Positions 37,557 to 49,619 of a stretch of DNA of 64,000 nt are shown piece after piece (within the stretch, counting starts at the first letter, position 1; each line of letters starts with the position of its first letter). A program made the translations under genes and the position numbers. The notes beneath the pieces were generated by a model, which did not search any database, had not been told where the DNA came from, and saw nothing but the letters and a program-made list of their open reading frames with translations. The stretch is taken from the NCBI GenBank assembly GCA_018873245.2, contig JAEMBT020000009.1:16859794-16923793 (forward strand). Direction: 5' to 3'. This DNA is from Archegozetes longisetosus (Eukaryota > Arthropoda > Arachnida > Sarcoptiformes > Trhypochthoniidae).

Positions 37557-38310
37557 TTAGTTTTGTAAGAACTAAATGATATAGTTTTTATTGAGAAATT
37601 ACTGAACTTATTAAAAATTGAAACAGATTAGCTTCGAGAAAAAGCACTGTAAACATTCTTAATCTGATATAACGTCAAACGATATTATTTTATTAAGATC
37701 TAATTTAAGCTTAATAAGCATGTATTTGGTCTAACTTAAATTTTTTATATGATGGTTCCCCTATTCGTTCTATCCAGCTTTGGACCGAACAAGTACTGTC
37801 ATCCCTAATAATGGTCTAGTAATCAATTCCAAATATTAAAATTCTTATAAAACATTTTCAGACTGTATGAATTTCATTTTTCATACCAGAATCAATATAG
37901 AATTGCATAAAAAATCTTAAATTTTCAAATAGACTGACAACAAAACTATCACTAAGAATCGAAATAGTTTGGTATTAATTTGGTAGAAAATAGAATTTTT
38001 AATATGAAAGTAGTTATCACTTATTGTCGTTATAATAACTAAGTAATTACGTTATTGATAATTATGCAGATATTCATGAGTGTTACAAACAGATACGATG
38101 CAAAAAATTGCGCTCACTTTTAATTCAGATTAATCGAGAGGCTTCACCAAAAAAGTGATTATTTTTCAGGTGCATCTTTAGATTCTCATCTAAAATTGCT
38201 CTCATAAGAATCTCTAAGCTTTTATTTAATTTCATCATGTCATAATTCATAAACATGTGTGTTGATTAAATTACAATACATTATATCTATATATAAATGC
38301 AAGGGTTCCA

Positions 38311-38664
38311 CGTCTTTAACTCCAAAACATTTTCAACAACTTTACTCTCAAAATATTTAACAAAACTTTTAAATAATCTTAAGCTTATCTTTTAACCTTT
38401 ATATTAAAGTAATTTTATTAAAAAAAATGACTGAATTTTACAAGATTGCATCAAATTCTGTAGAATTGAACTATACACAGTTCAATTCATCTCAATTCAG
38501 TCGAACTCTGTGGGACTCAACATAATTCTTTAGAACTCAATATACTTTTCTAATATAGATTACTTTAGTTTTAAGATTAAAAGATAATTATAATGCTATT
38601 TAAAAGTCTTATTAAATATTTTGGGAGTAAAGTTGTTGCAAATAATGTTTTGGAAGCAAAGACG
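38311..38664. mobile_element. Palindromic MITE
   Basis: CGTCTTTAACTCCAAAACAT and about 90 further bases are mirrored at 38555-38664. The centre contains an inner palindrome (TTGAACTATACACAGTTCAA). No ORF. Confidence 0.7.
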
Positions 38665-39099
38665 TTGAAAGTAAAGAAGTGCTATGAAATGTGAGTTCGG
38701 CACTTTCAACTTTTCAGCTATATAAATAAAAAGTAATAATTTTAAATTGATTATTGTATATTAATATCTTTATTATATGTAAATGCTTATTACTTTGACT
38801 TTATTTTCAAGTTTGAAACACTTTTTAAGCTAAGCATTAAACTTGCAAAAATGGGCAACTCTCATTTATATATAGTTATGTGAAATTTTCATTTAAAGCA
38901 ATTATTATTCACTGATTGTTCACTACAAATACAGTTCGAAATCTATACTCTATCAAAATGAAATTCAGTTTGAAAATAAAAATTAAGATCCTAGAAGCTG
39001 AGATTGTTGAAAATATTAGATCATAGAATATGCGTCACTAAAGTAAGACTCGGATATTTGATGTATAGAAAGTTTAACTTTATGTTAATGCACACATAA

Positions 39100-39247
39100 T
39101 CTCTTCAACAGTTTTAATCAAAACAAATTTTTATTACAAAAAATACTATTTTCAGGAAAGATTCATGAGTAAAAATGGCTATTCTCGGGGCTACAAAATT
39201 ACATTTTAAACAAAAACGACTGCCATTTCGCCTATGAGTTAGTTCTT
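39100..39247 (-). repeat. Dispersed repeat, second copy
   Basis: Reverse complement of 27986-28130, about 80-85 percent similar by eye. Confidence 0.7.
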
Positions 39248-40036
39248 ATTTAGTCAATTGTTATCTATCTTGAATATTTTAGAGTTTAGTTTCCAATTAA
39301 AGTGTAAAAAAATTGTCATAACTGTTTTGATGCGATCATCGAAATTCATAACTAGATAAATAATTAAATCTACTATGAATTAAAATAATTGATATTTTCT
39401 AGTTTATTTGAATATCTTTGTTTTAACATTGATTAGAAAATTTTTTCATTATTGATTTGTAAATGAATGGGGTAGGATTTCATTATGATAAAGTAGTAAG
39501 ATCAACAAAGTCTCGATTGCAACATCGCATAACTTCTCTAGTCTTCGTGCATATGCAAAAAATATAAAGTTTGACTTAATCTAATATTAATTAATTACAA
39601 GAATGATCGGATTTTAATAATGAATGGCACCATTTTCGCTGATTTGACGTCATACTATTTTTGATGCATTGACAAAATCATTAGAAAATAATAAATTTGA
39701 AAGCACATCAATTTGTTTATGAAATAATATTCATGGTTTCCTAAGGCTTGATATTGACCGGTCAATAGTGTGCATGTTTTTACTCACAAGTCTGTACTTA
39801 TAAGAAAGGAATTATGCGGTGTCTCAATCGATAGTCAAACGTGATTGCCAAAACATTTATTATGATGCTATCATAAGATTGTATTATTTGCTGTCCCGCT
39901 CTCCTTAGAATATACTGTATTTACCCATTTTAGTCAGTAAACGAGCCAATAACTGGAGAAGTTGAGTGTACGGCTGCCAACTGAAAAATAAAAAAAAACT
40001 GGACAAAACTGGACAAAACTGGACAAAACTGGACAG

Positions 40037-40566
40037 TCATTTAATGGCGCTTAAATGTTGTTCAATAGAGACGGGACACAAAACGTTTTTAGAGATGTCT
40101 TCGAGTTTGGTTCGTCCGCATTGTATGCCTTGACATGTCTTAGAGTCCCGAAAGAGATCTCTCATTAGCTTAATATTGCAATCTGTCGATAGATAACTTA
40201 AATGATGTGATACTGAGTGGTATGTCAAACACAGCTCTAATATTATCACTTCCTCTGACTCTTTCGGCAACGATTTATTCAAAAATGTTGACAATTTTGC
40301 ATTGCTTTTAAATTGCTTCACTCTGTCGATATGTTTTGGTCTCAGATTGCGGTCATTCAATGCTTTGATGCCCTCATACTTACTTACTTGTTAGTTGTTA
40401 TTGATTTTGAACACAATTTACAAAATGCTGTGTAATCATCGTTTCCCTTCTGTAACCAACACTTAAACTCTTCCAATTGAAGCCAATTGTCATTAAATTG
40501 TGTCCACCTCTTGACCCGTTTCCTATCGGGTGACTGATTCCGGGATTTATCATTCATTTCTCGCAC
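40037..40566 (-). pseudogene. Second hAT-borne gene, BED-type zinc finger protein, one frameshift
   Basis: ATG at 40566, stop at 40037. The first 60 codons hold a BED-like start (WLQLEEFKCWL, CKLCSKSI). A TAAGTAAG duplication at about 40378-40386 then breaks the frame, and removing those 8 bases restores reading into YEGIKALNDR..KHIDRV. Later motifs (YHSVSHHLSY, CGRTKLEDI) occur in BED-finger proteins related to hAT elements that lack the catalytic domain. It lies downstream of the transposase on the same strand, inside the same TIRs. It may be an accessory DNA-binding protein, or a hitch-hiker. Confidence 0.7.
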
Positions 40567-40902
40567 AAATCATATCATATTTCAATTAAATAATTTTAAA
40601 TTACACTACATTTCAATGCCATAAACTATTAGACCATTAAAAAAGTTATCGATTAATGTTTTGTAAAAAATTACCATTTTTTGTACTCATTATTGTCCAC
40701 AATATTTCATATAATAATGTATAATAAACTTATTACATGCTTATTGTATGTGAAAAACAAACCTATATTACAGTATGTAATCAGTAAAGCATTTCCTAAT
40801 ATGCATTTATTTTCAGTTTATATGTCATATAATATGCAATAAAAATCAATGAAATATGCATTTAATATGCACTAACAATTTTTTAAAAATACAAAATTAT
40901 TT

Positions 40903-42402
40903 TTAAATATATTCGTTGTTTATGTTGACAATGAAATAGTATTTCAGATGCAATTCAGACATTCCATAGCGACGATCATTGAGAACAAATTTATACTTCG
41001 AGAACGATCTCTCGACATCACAAGTCGTAATTGGAGCCGATTTAAACACAGAGATCTCTTCGGGGGTCAGATTCAAGCCAGAGATATCGATGACTTTACC
41101 GTTGATTACATCATTGATTGATATCATTTTCTCAAAACCAGAATTTTTGTCCAAAATATAATGGAATTTATTCGAAACACTCTGATATTTCTTTTTGGCG
41201 GCATTTTCGACTTCTTGTAGACAATTAATGACTAGATCTATACTATCGAAAAGAAGAATGTCTTTGGTTTCCAATTGTTTGAGTACTTTTGAGAGACAAT
41301 TAAAGTTTCCATTAATGAAACTCAGATCACAGACCAGACTAGTCTTTTCAGTTGAGATCAAATTTTGAACATTTTTTATTGCAATCGAATCCTTAGGATT
41401 TAGTTCAGAAACAAAATCACAGAAAATACCAAAATATTTGGCATAATATTCAACGGCGTTAATCCAAGTACCCCATCGGGTGCGCACTGGTTCAGGCGGT
41501 AGAGGTATGTCAGGAAATCGGGTTTTAAATTGTTTTCTCCGATCATTTGATTTGATTATAATTTTTTTGCCGTTACTGACCAAAGTGTTGACTTTAGTAA
41601 ATATGTCAGCGATGTGTTCACAAACGTTATGAACTCCGTGTGCAACACATGAGACGTGAATTAGCTTTGGATACGTACCACAAAGTGTACTGACAGCGCT
41701 CTTCATATAACTGGCCGCGTCGGTCAAAAGCAACAATACTTTGTCGTACTTTATGCCCTCAGGCCATAAAATACTAAGCGCTGTATTAACCGAACGGACA
41801 ATTTGATGGCCTTCACAATTGTCAATGAATTCCATATTCAATAAAAAACGTTTGCATTTATTTGAATCTGTATTAAGAGAACCGATGACAACATTAGCCA
41901 CTTTGTGGTCAAATCGATCTTTGGTTTCGTCGATTGAGATCCAAATGAAGTGATTCTGTATTTCAGTTCTGATTGATTGAATAGTGCTTTCATATATATC
42001 TTTTAAATGGCTTTCCCAAAGGGTTTTGGGCGAAGGAACGGTATATTTAGTATACTTTTCTATGAATTTCTTGAATCCATTATTGAGTAATCGATGGAAA
42101 GGAATGTTATTTGAGACCAAAAACAAACACAAATCTCTATTAAAGACATTGATATCTCTTTCAAAGCACTCGACTATTGTTTTTTGATTGTCTTTAAAAG
42201 TTTTCAATGCTTTTGAATGACTTTGAGTTTCAATGTGTTGAGTGATCTGACTCTTGCGGTCACATACGATACGTGTCTGACATGCTTTACATAAGAGATA
42301 TTCAGTTTTAGACACTGAATCGATATCTACACGAAACACATCTCCAAACTCTTTAACGTAATCTTTAAGTTTTTTTGATCGAGATTTCGCCGTTTTAGGC
42401 AT
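40903..42402 (-). CDS. hAT transposase, uninterrupted
   Basis: 499 codons with ATG at 42402 and no lesion. Residues 38-62 form a BED-type zinc finger (C38, C41, H56, H62), similar in layout to CGGBP1-like proteins. The catalytic core shows WISIDETKDR (first Asp) and LLLTDAASYM (second Asp), and the C-terminal dimerisation and catalytic block has TTCDVERSFSKYKFVLNDRR (Glu). Family role: cut-and-paste transposition with 8-bp duplications, matching the flanks. The length is short compared with Hermes or Ac, but complete in motif order. The element could be recently active, or the gene kept for host use. Confidence 0.88.
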   Translation of the reverse strand: MPKTAKSRSKKLKDYVKEFGDVFRVDIDSVSKTEYLLCKACQTRIVCDRKSQITQHIETQSHSKALKTFKDNQKTIVECFERDINVFNRDLCLFLVSNNIPFHRLLNNGFKKFIEKYTKYTVPSPKTLWESHLKDIYESTIQSIRTEIQNHFIWISIDETKDRFDHKVANVVIGSLNTDSNKCKRFLLNMEFIDNCEGHQIVRSVNTALSILWPEGIKYDKVLLLLTDAASYMKSAVSTLCGTYPKLIHVSCVAHGVHNVCEHIADIFTKVNTLVSNGKKIIIKSNDRRKQFKTRFPDIPLPPEPVRTRWGTWINAVEYYAKYFGIFCDFVSELNPKDSIAIKNVQNLISTEKTSLVCDLSFINGNFNCLSKVLKQLETKDILLFDSIDLVINCLQEVENAAKKKYQSVSNKFHYILDKNSGFEKMISINDVINGKVIDISGLNLTPEEISVFKSAPITTCDVERSFSKYKFVLNDRRYGMSELHLKYYFIVNINNEYI

Positions 42403-42947
42403 TGAATCAATTAATTAATTTTGCTATCAATGTGCACAATCAGTGACATTCAAATTGATTGAGTGTTGTTTTGATTTCAATCGATTGGATAACAATCGCT
42501 TGTATAACAATTAACTATCGATTGATTAGATCAATCCATAAATTAAAATTTTGTTAATAATTTTTAAAATATGCATTTATTTTTAAATATGCATTTATAT
42601 GCATTTATGCGGTAATAACTTTCGCCAAAATACCCCTTACTTTATGATTCGCATAAATATTCAATCAATAGTTATATCAAATCAATTCAAATATGCAATT
42701 ATGCATTTTAACATGCTTTAGTAATCAGTTATCATGTTTTTAACATTATATACATATTTTTATTTGAGATATATTGTCAATGATAAAAAACTGGACATTA
42801 CAATGTCCAGGTCAGACCCCGCACTGGTCACTGGACAAGACCCCCGAAAACTGGATGATCCAGGTCAGGCCTGGACAGTTGGCAGCCTAAGTTGAGTGGA
42901 GCAACGCATAATAAAAGGGAATAAGTTAGCAGATAGTACTGTGATCT

Positions 42948-43320
42948 GCAATTGAAGCGTGAAATGGAAAAACCAGACATCTCATTTCATAACAAAAGGA
43001 CCTATAATATCGGTAATATCGATACATTTCAGAGCTCTACATAGAGTTGGTATATATTAGATTCATTTTCAAAAATTGTTTTGTTTCTATTGATTCAGTT
43101 TAATCAAAGCACTGCCCAACGACCACTCGATTATGAAAATAATTTATTAAAATTCGAATATATTTTATTTAAGATTTTATAAACATTTATCGAAACTAAA
43201 TCAAAAAGTTTGATGCGATAGATGTCAGGTCTGTATATCAATATAAGCAGTAAATTATATATAGGCCTTTTATAAAGTAAGGGAGAGATGTCTGGTTTTT
43301 CCATTTCACGCTTCAATTGC
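42948..43320. repeat. Inverted repeat pair, nested MITE remnants
   Basis: GCAATTGAAGCGTGAAATGG..GACATCTC (42948-42985) is mirrored at 43285-43320. A second small mirror (ATTAATAGCAATTGCAGATC at 43465) follows, as if one palindromic element landed in another. Confidence 0.6.
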
Positions 43321-43882
43321 TATTAATCAAACAGCCGAAATAGCACTTTGTTTCAAAACATAAAACTTTAGATCTTCTATTGTATTGCATCATTTTTTAT
43401 TGTATTGGTCTAAAAACAAAATTTGCATGTGTTGAAACAAAGTCTACCGAGACTGTTTCATTAATAGCAATTGCAGATCACAGTACAACCATTATGTGGA
43501 ATCGTATTAATCAAATTTGCCAACCACTATAAACAGTTGTCTCCGAACATGAATTAGTAATAAGAAAGACATATTTGACTATCTCAAAAGCGATGATTAT
43601 CCTTGTTCTAGTGTTCATTGAAATGATCATTAAAGAACTGTACGATGGACATTATAACAGATATACATTGAATTGAGACACAGGTCAAACAAAAATAAAG
43701 TGATCGCTTCTGTGATAGACAAACATGTTCCCCATGTTATTAGTTCATGTTTAAGGCAACTATTGAAGATGGATCACAAAATTGATGATTACGTATTATT
43801 GGTGATATATCTGTTATCTCAAATAGAATCTCAAATCAACTCATATTACTCCAGACTATGATCGAAGCAACCATAACATATA

Positions 43883-43970
43883 CAGTGCGATCAAAGATAG
43901 AGTTCGCACCTAAAACTCAATGATAACTTTCACTAAGTTTCAGGTGCGAAGTCTATCTTTGATCGCACTG
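43883..43970. mobile_element. 88-bp miniature element, TA target duplication
   Basis: CAGTGCGATCAAAGATAG at one end and its reverse at the other, flanked by TA at 43881-43882 and 43971-43972, with inverted arms of about 33 bases. Mariner-type MITE. Confidence 0.8.
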
Positions 43971-44890
43971 TATTTTAATCAATATTATTATTGCTATAGT
44001 GTCCGTATGCACAAACCCAAAACGTTTCTAATTATTTTTAATATCTCGAAAACTTATATTCTTTACGTTAGTGATAGCAATGAAAATAAATTATTGAAAA
44101 ATTTAAGTGGCGTCCCTATCTGAGAGTAATGCGGCTCTTTCTATCATTTTTCTTTATTGGATCTATTTCTCTAAACTTCGAAAATATTTGTCAATTATTT
44201 TGATAAAATAATCTGCTGTTATGGCCATCATCTAAATCGAAATAAAAACTATTAGATAAAAGATATTTTAACGAGTTTAGGATTAAATTGTTTAGAACTT
44301 ACTTCATAAACACGAAAGTATCGAAACTGAACCATTTCGAGCAATAGAAGATTATTTTTATGGCCAACTTTTTCGAACAATGTTGACAACCTCAGATAGA
44401 AAATAATCGATAACATCAAAACTTCGCTTCGAGTATACCCCTAATTCGCATCTTCATTGGTATTTTAGAGCTAGGGTAGATAAAATATAAATATCTCAAT
44501 AGTTTATAGTATTTATTTGCTTCAGAAGGTACTGAGGAAGCGCTTTGCAGAACAAACACCCACATAAGACCAAAACAGAAGGCAATATAAGTTAATATAA
44601 TATTAAGAGATAATGAATTCTTCACGAATAAGGCTTTAAATAGAAATGCGCTATATTTATGGAAAAGGTCAAGAACAGCAATTCTGGCCAATAATTCTCA
44701 TTTTGATCACTTATTCCCAAATGAATTGCATTTAGAAAATTCATGATATCCTGTATTCTTTATCTGCTTTTCGAGGATTTTTTTCTGATTTTATTATTGA
44801 TTTGATTGAGCTTTAGCTTAAAATAACAGTAATTTATACTGAGATATATTATTTGGTATATGAAAAGGTTATACCCCGATTGATAGAAAT

Positions 44891-45518
44891 CCACTTTATA
44901 GACATTTCACTTCATAGACATTTCATTTCATAGACACTTGATTAGAGACACATTTTTAAGCTATTCAAAATAATTCTTTAAATTTATTTACACATCTGAG
45001 ACTTTTAAAATAATTGTATATTAATTAAACTGAAAGTCAAGTACATCGAGTCTCATAATGCGCCATTATCTACTAATCCGTTAATCTTATAATCTTATGA
45101 TAACTAAGATATTTAACACGCGCAAAATGCAAACCCATTCAACTATTTTTCAAGTGAATGAAAAGTGGTTTTTATTTTGAGTTTATTCAGCTCAATATAT
45201 TAATATTAATTTGTTATTTAATTAGAATATTTCTGCATATCTATATATGAATTTTATTAATTAGTTAGAGTTTGTGTAATCTATCTGTAAACTACGTCTG
45301 AATTAAGTTTCATTGAATCAAACAAAGGGAAAAATGATCATTTTTCAAAACTAGATTCAATTAGATTGTTCAGAATTAACATCAATAATCTCCTCAATAA
45401 CCAGAATTTTCGTTGGCGAATTAATTAGTCTACGAAATGAAATGTCTATAAAGTGAAATGTCTATGAAGTAAATTGTCTATAAAGCGGATGTCTACAAAG
45501 TGGGTGTCTATAAAGTGG
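44891..45518. mobile_element. MITE with iterated CACTTTATAGACATT ends
   Basis: The left end has three and the right end six units of a 15-16 base motif (ACTTTATAGACATTTC variants), in opposite orientations. The interior has no ORF. Confidence 0.7.
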
Positions 45519-45582
45519 GAAGACACCATATGAAAACATTAACGCTTAATTGAGCGAACGCCGTATGCAACCCGCCGCAACG

Positions 45583-45602
45583 CCGCGGGTATTGACCCGC
45601 GG
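45583..45602. other. GC-rich perfect hairpin
   Basis: CCGCGGGT ATTG ACCCGCGG stands out in AT-rich DNA. Function unknown. Confidence 0.6.
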
Positions 45603-45609
45603 AATTGAG

Positions 45610-47050
45610 AGACAAAATAGATTTAGGCTATTCATTAACAATGTTATTGAAGAGATTGCCAATCCAATAAAATATGCTCTCAAACAAAACGCTCTTGTTA
45701 TGAAAAACATTTTTGGTCTTTAAGCAGCTTATAGGTATGTTTTGTAATCGTGAAACCAATACTTTGTAGTCAAACTAAACCCGACACCATTTCGAATGGT
45801 TTGAGATATGAAGGCTTTATATTATTTATATAATAAACCAGTTTACCAGTAACTAGTGATTTGTGAAATAAGTACCGAAAACTCAAGCAATATGAGAGCA
45901 ATATTCATGTAAGTTCTTACATTTAAGAAGTAAAAGAAATCTCTTTATAAGTTTTTATATTTGTCTTCTTCTGTTGAAAGCAAACTTCAAAAGTATTTAA
46001 TTGTTTCGATCGTAACGATAATTGTTATGAAGAATAAATTAAGTAACTTATCTATTTTTGAGATTCAGATGAAAATGATAAACCAATTCTGTAGATATGA
46101 CTTTCAGTAGATTCGATTTATAGATATGAAGTTTTGACTACAAGAAGAACCTCTCCTTTATTTTCAAATATGAAAAGGGCTTCTTAATAGTGATAAACCC
46201 TAACCAAAAATTCATATTCAGTATTAAGTTTTAGTCATTTAGCTTCATTGACTAATCGAACATCTGAGCCTTACTTTTCTGACTAAAACATCAAAACGTA
46301 TACATCAAGACATACATTCGTATAAGTTTTGATTCAGTTAATTTGTGGACTTTTAACTAATGATAAAATAATACAGAGATAAGACTTTAGTAATTCTTAT
46401 CGCGAAATGTTTTAATTGTATAAAAACAAAAATAATGTAACTTATGAATGATTTACATACTATACAAATGGTTATCAGTACAAACTTTCATTCATATCAA
46501 ACTCTACTGAAATGAAGCTAAAAGTTTGATAAAGATATCAAAAGTTGGATTAGTTCTAAACTCTTAATATTCTCATCTCCGTTTCAATTTAAAAGTAATC
46601 TTCAATACTTCTTATACTAACAATCTTAAACTTAAGACTCACAAGTCAGATCCAAAAAATATTGAATGACTAATGCGCTTAATATGATATATACTAGTAC
46701 TAGTTCTTAATAAGCTCTTTTGACACTTAGAGAAGATGTTCCTCTTGCTTCATATCAAGCATTAAAGTCGAAAAGTACTTCTCTACTTGTTTGAAAAAGC
46801 AAAAGGGCTTGTAATTACATTTTAAACTTTATTCAGCGTTTGACTCAATACAAAATTAACCGAATACTGACTTCAACTTAATTATTCCATATTTGTCAGA
46901 GTTGACACATTACAAGTTTATATCAATGAGTTTTGAGTTTAAGAAATATTTATTGAGTTAATAAGTAGGAAACTTCATATTTACTGCACATTAAATATAA
47001 TCAAAAAAATTTGTTCTCAAAAATCACAAACTTATACATCTGACACAGTT
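45610..47050. other. No recognisable gene
   Basis: AT-rich sequence between the MITE and the transposase-like relic; nothing recognised. Confidence 0.45.
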
Positions 47051-47056
47051 TAACAA

Positions 47057-49597
47057 TTAAAATTTACCTATTTTTAGTTTTTTATTACATTTTGACTCAA
47101 TTCTTAATTTTTTTATTGTTTTTATCGAACAGATCGTGTAATAATTTCTGACTTTTGTACAAGAATTATCGTCCAAACTGTATAGTGTATCATAAAATTT
47201 TGAATTGACTGTTTTAGGAACGTATTCAAGAATCTTATAAATGTCCAAAAGCTTTTCGCGAGATATAGGCAGAGGTTTTTCATACGCGAGATCAATATCA
47301 TTAAAAATATTATCAAAGTTTGTAAAGTCGGTGTTTGGTTTGAAAATTTCCAATTCTTGTTCACAATTTTCACTCAACGAAAAAGAAATTTTAATATTTT
47401 TTCGAGTGAACTCTATTTTTCTTACATTCTTACAATGATTTATCTGAGTTTTCACAATTTTACTCAACTTTTCCTTATATTTATAAACTTTTACAACTTT
47501 ATTATTAGAATGAGAGTCATAAGAATTTGAATAATTTACTGAAATCACTTCGAAGGGGTTTTCAATGCCCGTGTTTTTAATAATTCGTTCATATTCTGAG
47601 GGAGAATAAACTTTCTCATAATGTTTTTTATTGCCTTCAATCCGTCCAAAATCTCCATCTATTTCCATACGTGAGTGACCAGGATTTGGATAATAGATAA
47701 TAATTTTATTGAGCTTGCCACATATTGTGATATGCTTATAAAATGCCCATAAGAACTTGTTTTTATTTTGAGAAAAACAATTATCCGAAAAAATATGCAA
47801 AATCTTCACATCACTACTCAAAGTATTATTAATATAGTAATTAATGAACGAAATAACTTCATTGAAACCCTTTTTGCAAAATTCTCAGGATACAAATACA
47901 TAACCGCTTTATTTGATTTCAAGTCATGTATTCCAAAATTATAACAATAAAATTTTCGTAAATAATACTCGACTGAAACGTTAGTCTTAGGCAATTGAAG
48001 ATTTTTTGAAAGTCGTAGCAAATTGCAGCTTGCGTTATATCGTTTAAAAGCTTATTTTTGATCTCGTTTTTATAATAATAAAACTTTTGAGCCTCATTTT
48101 CATGCAACAGTAGTTCTTTTTTATCTCATTCATTGATTCAATTTCTTTGTTTTTCTGGTAATTAATGATTTGAATTCTCAATTTGTCACAAACTTCGCAT
48201 ATATCAACTCTTGGCTTCTTAATAGATATCTCATAAGTTTTGAATATTTGAGAAAACACTGTATACGAAACATCAATTTTGTGTTCTGGATATAAATCTA
48301 AAAAAGTCTATAGATATTAGCGACGCTCCCGAATTCAGTTGATAAATATTTTTGTTTTTATTTTTCCCATAATGTGTTTGCTCAGTCGGTAGTGATATTA
48401 CTAGGTCTTTTACATCTTCACGTGCTATATAAGGTGTTTTATTAGGTCTAGAATTATGTTTGCCTCTCATATCATTAGAATTCATACGATTTTTTAATAT
48501 CTTTCGTCTTAAGGCGCTTATTTTGATGCCGAGAATTCCCAAAAATACTTTTTGACAGACTTTAACTCGACTAACGTTATTGTGAAGCTAAGAATTATAA
48601 TTATAATTAAACTTAAAATATCCTAGTTATCAAATAATTTTCAAAAACTAAAATTTCTGTATGTAGAGGGTTTAACAAAATCTTTTGCAAGGGGGTACGG
48701 CAAAAGACTATCGATGATAAAAGCAAATTAACGTGCTATTTCTGAAATACAATCAAAAGGGAAATAACTCATGCAGTTAAAATTCAAAATAAAAATTTTG
48801 AAACTTGCGCTTCAAGACACATCTCGACTTAATATTAGCTGACCATATAGCGTGAATACAAATAAGATTTTTATTTCAACATGTTTTTATAATTGTTGAT
48901 ACCCTCTGTAATGGTCGGGACATATAATGAAAACCCCGCTTAATTGATACAGAATCACTTGAACGCTGCTTCTATAGTATCAAAAAAGGCTTAAAGATGT
49001 ATTTTACGAAAACGGTGGCTATACCGAATATTAAACTTGTAGCTTTTATTCTCGTCTTTATAACATATTTAATAAAATTCACTTCAAAATTATAGATTAA
49101 GTACTTTTTGCTGTACCCCTTTGCAAAAGATCTTGTTGAACCCTGTACATGAAAAAATTCAAAACTTCAACAAGATTTTATTCAAATCAAAATGTTGAAA
49201 AATTTATATCTTCTAAGCTATACAATACTTTATAAATAGAATTTTTACCTCATTTTTCTCTGATTGGGTCTCAATGAAATACTCAAATTTCTGAATCTTC
49301 TTTCCAGTATTTGTGACTGGAATTACCATAGATTTGAGAAAAAGTATTGCTGCTCATGACTTTTTAATGAATTATAACGATTAAAAACTGTCGTTTTTGT
49401 TCATCACTCAGAATTGTTTTACATTTTATTTCACAACTACAATCAATATTATTGGTTTGAATTCTCGCGGGAATAATTTTTCCAGATTTATGAGCAAAAT
49501 GTTGTTTACCTTCCAATATAGCGGCTTTAATTTGAATTTTTTTAGAGATCTTTTTAGGCTTCATTTTACTTTTCAGTTCTCTAAGATATTTAAACAC
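47057..49597 (-). pseudogene. Transposase-like gene, arthropod-wide unnamed family, copy 1
   Basis: Motifs in order on the minus strand: IDCSCEIKCKTI (49.45 kb), FNRYNSLKSHEQQ, an intron of about 660 bases holding a MITE, then LHNNVSRVKVCQKVFLGILG (about 48.55 kb), DMRGKHNSRPNK, a Cys pair DICEVCDKL (48.2 kb), YNFGIHDLKSNKAVMYLYPE (47.95 kb), SDNCFSQNKNKFLWAF and GHSRMEIDGDFGRIE (47.7 kb). I recognise this order from many uncharacterised arthropod proteins that look like RNase H-fold transposases (D..N..QNKN, GHS..D..F..IE), but cannot give a superfamily name. At least four frameshifts (near 48303, 48150, 48040 and 47850) break it. It is probably a dead DNA transposon. Confidence 0.65.
48666..49145. 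mobile_element. 480-bp mariner-type MITE in the intron of the transposase-like gene
   Basis: The ends GAGGGTTTAACAAAATC and GATCTTGTTGAACCCTG are inverted matches, with TA at 48664-48665 and 49146-49147. The termini resemble the CAGGGT ends of the 27034-27901 element only in the first bases. Confidence 0.75.
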
Positions 49598-49619
49598 GTT
49601 TTAAAGGACTAAATAAATG

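Larger units (their letters stand above)
39969..42890. mobile_element. hAT transposon, 2.9 kb, 8-bp target duplication
   Basis: Ends TACGGCTGCCAACTG and CAGTTGGCAGCCTAA (13 of 15 bases inverted), flanked by GTTGAGTG at 39961-39968 and 42891-42898; an 8-bp duplication is the hAT hallmark. Both subterminal regions carry repeated CTGGAC motifs, four in a row on the left (39998-40036) and at least five in both orientations on the right (42789-42878), which look like transposase binding sites. It carries two minus-strand genes. Confidence 0.9.

Noticed and set aside
43131-43316. 61-codon minus-strand ORF
   Set aside because: Lies within inverted-repeat sequence of a MITE-like element and has no recognisable motif.
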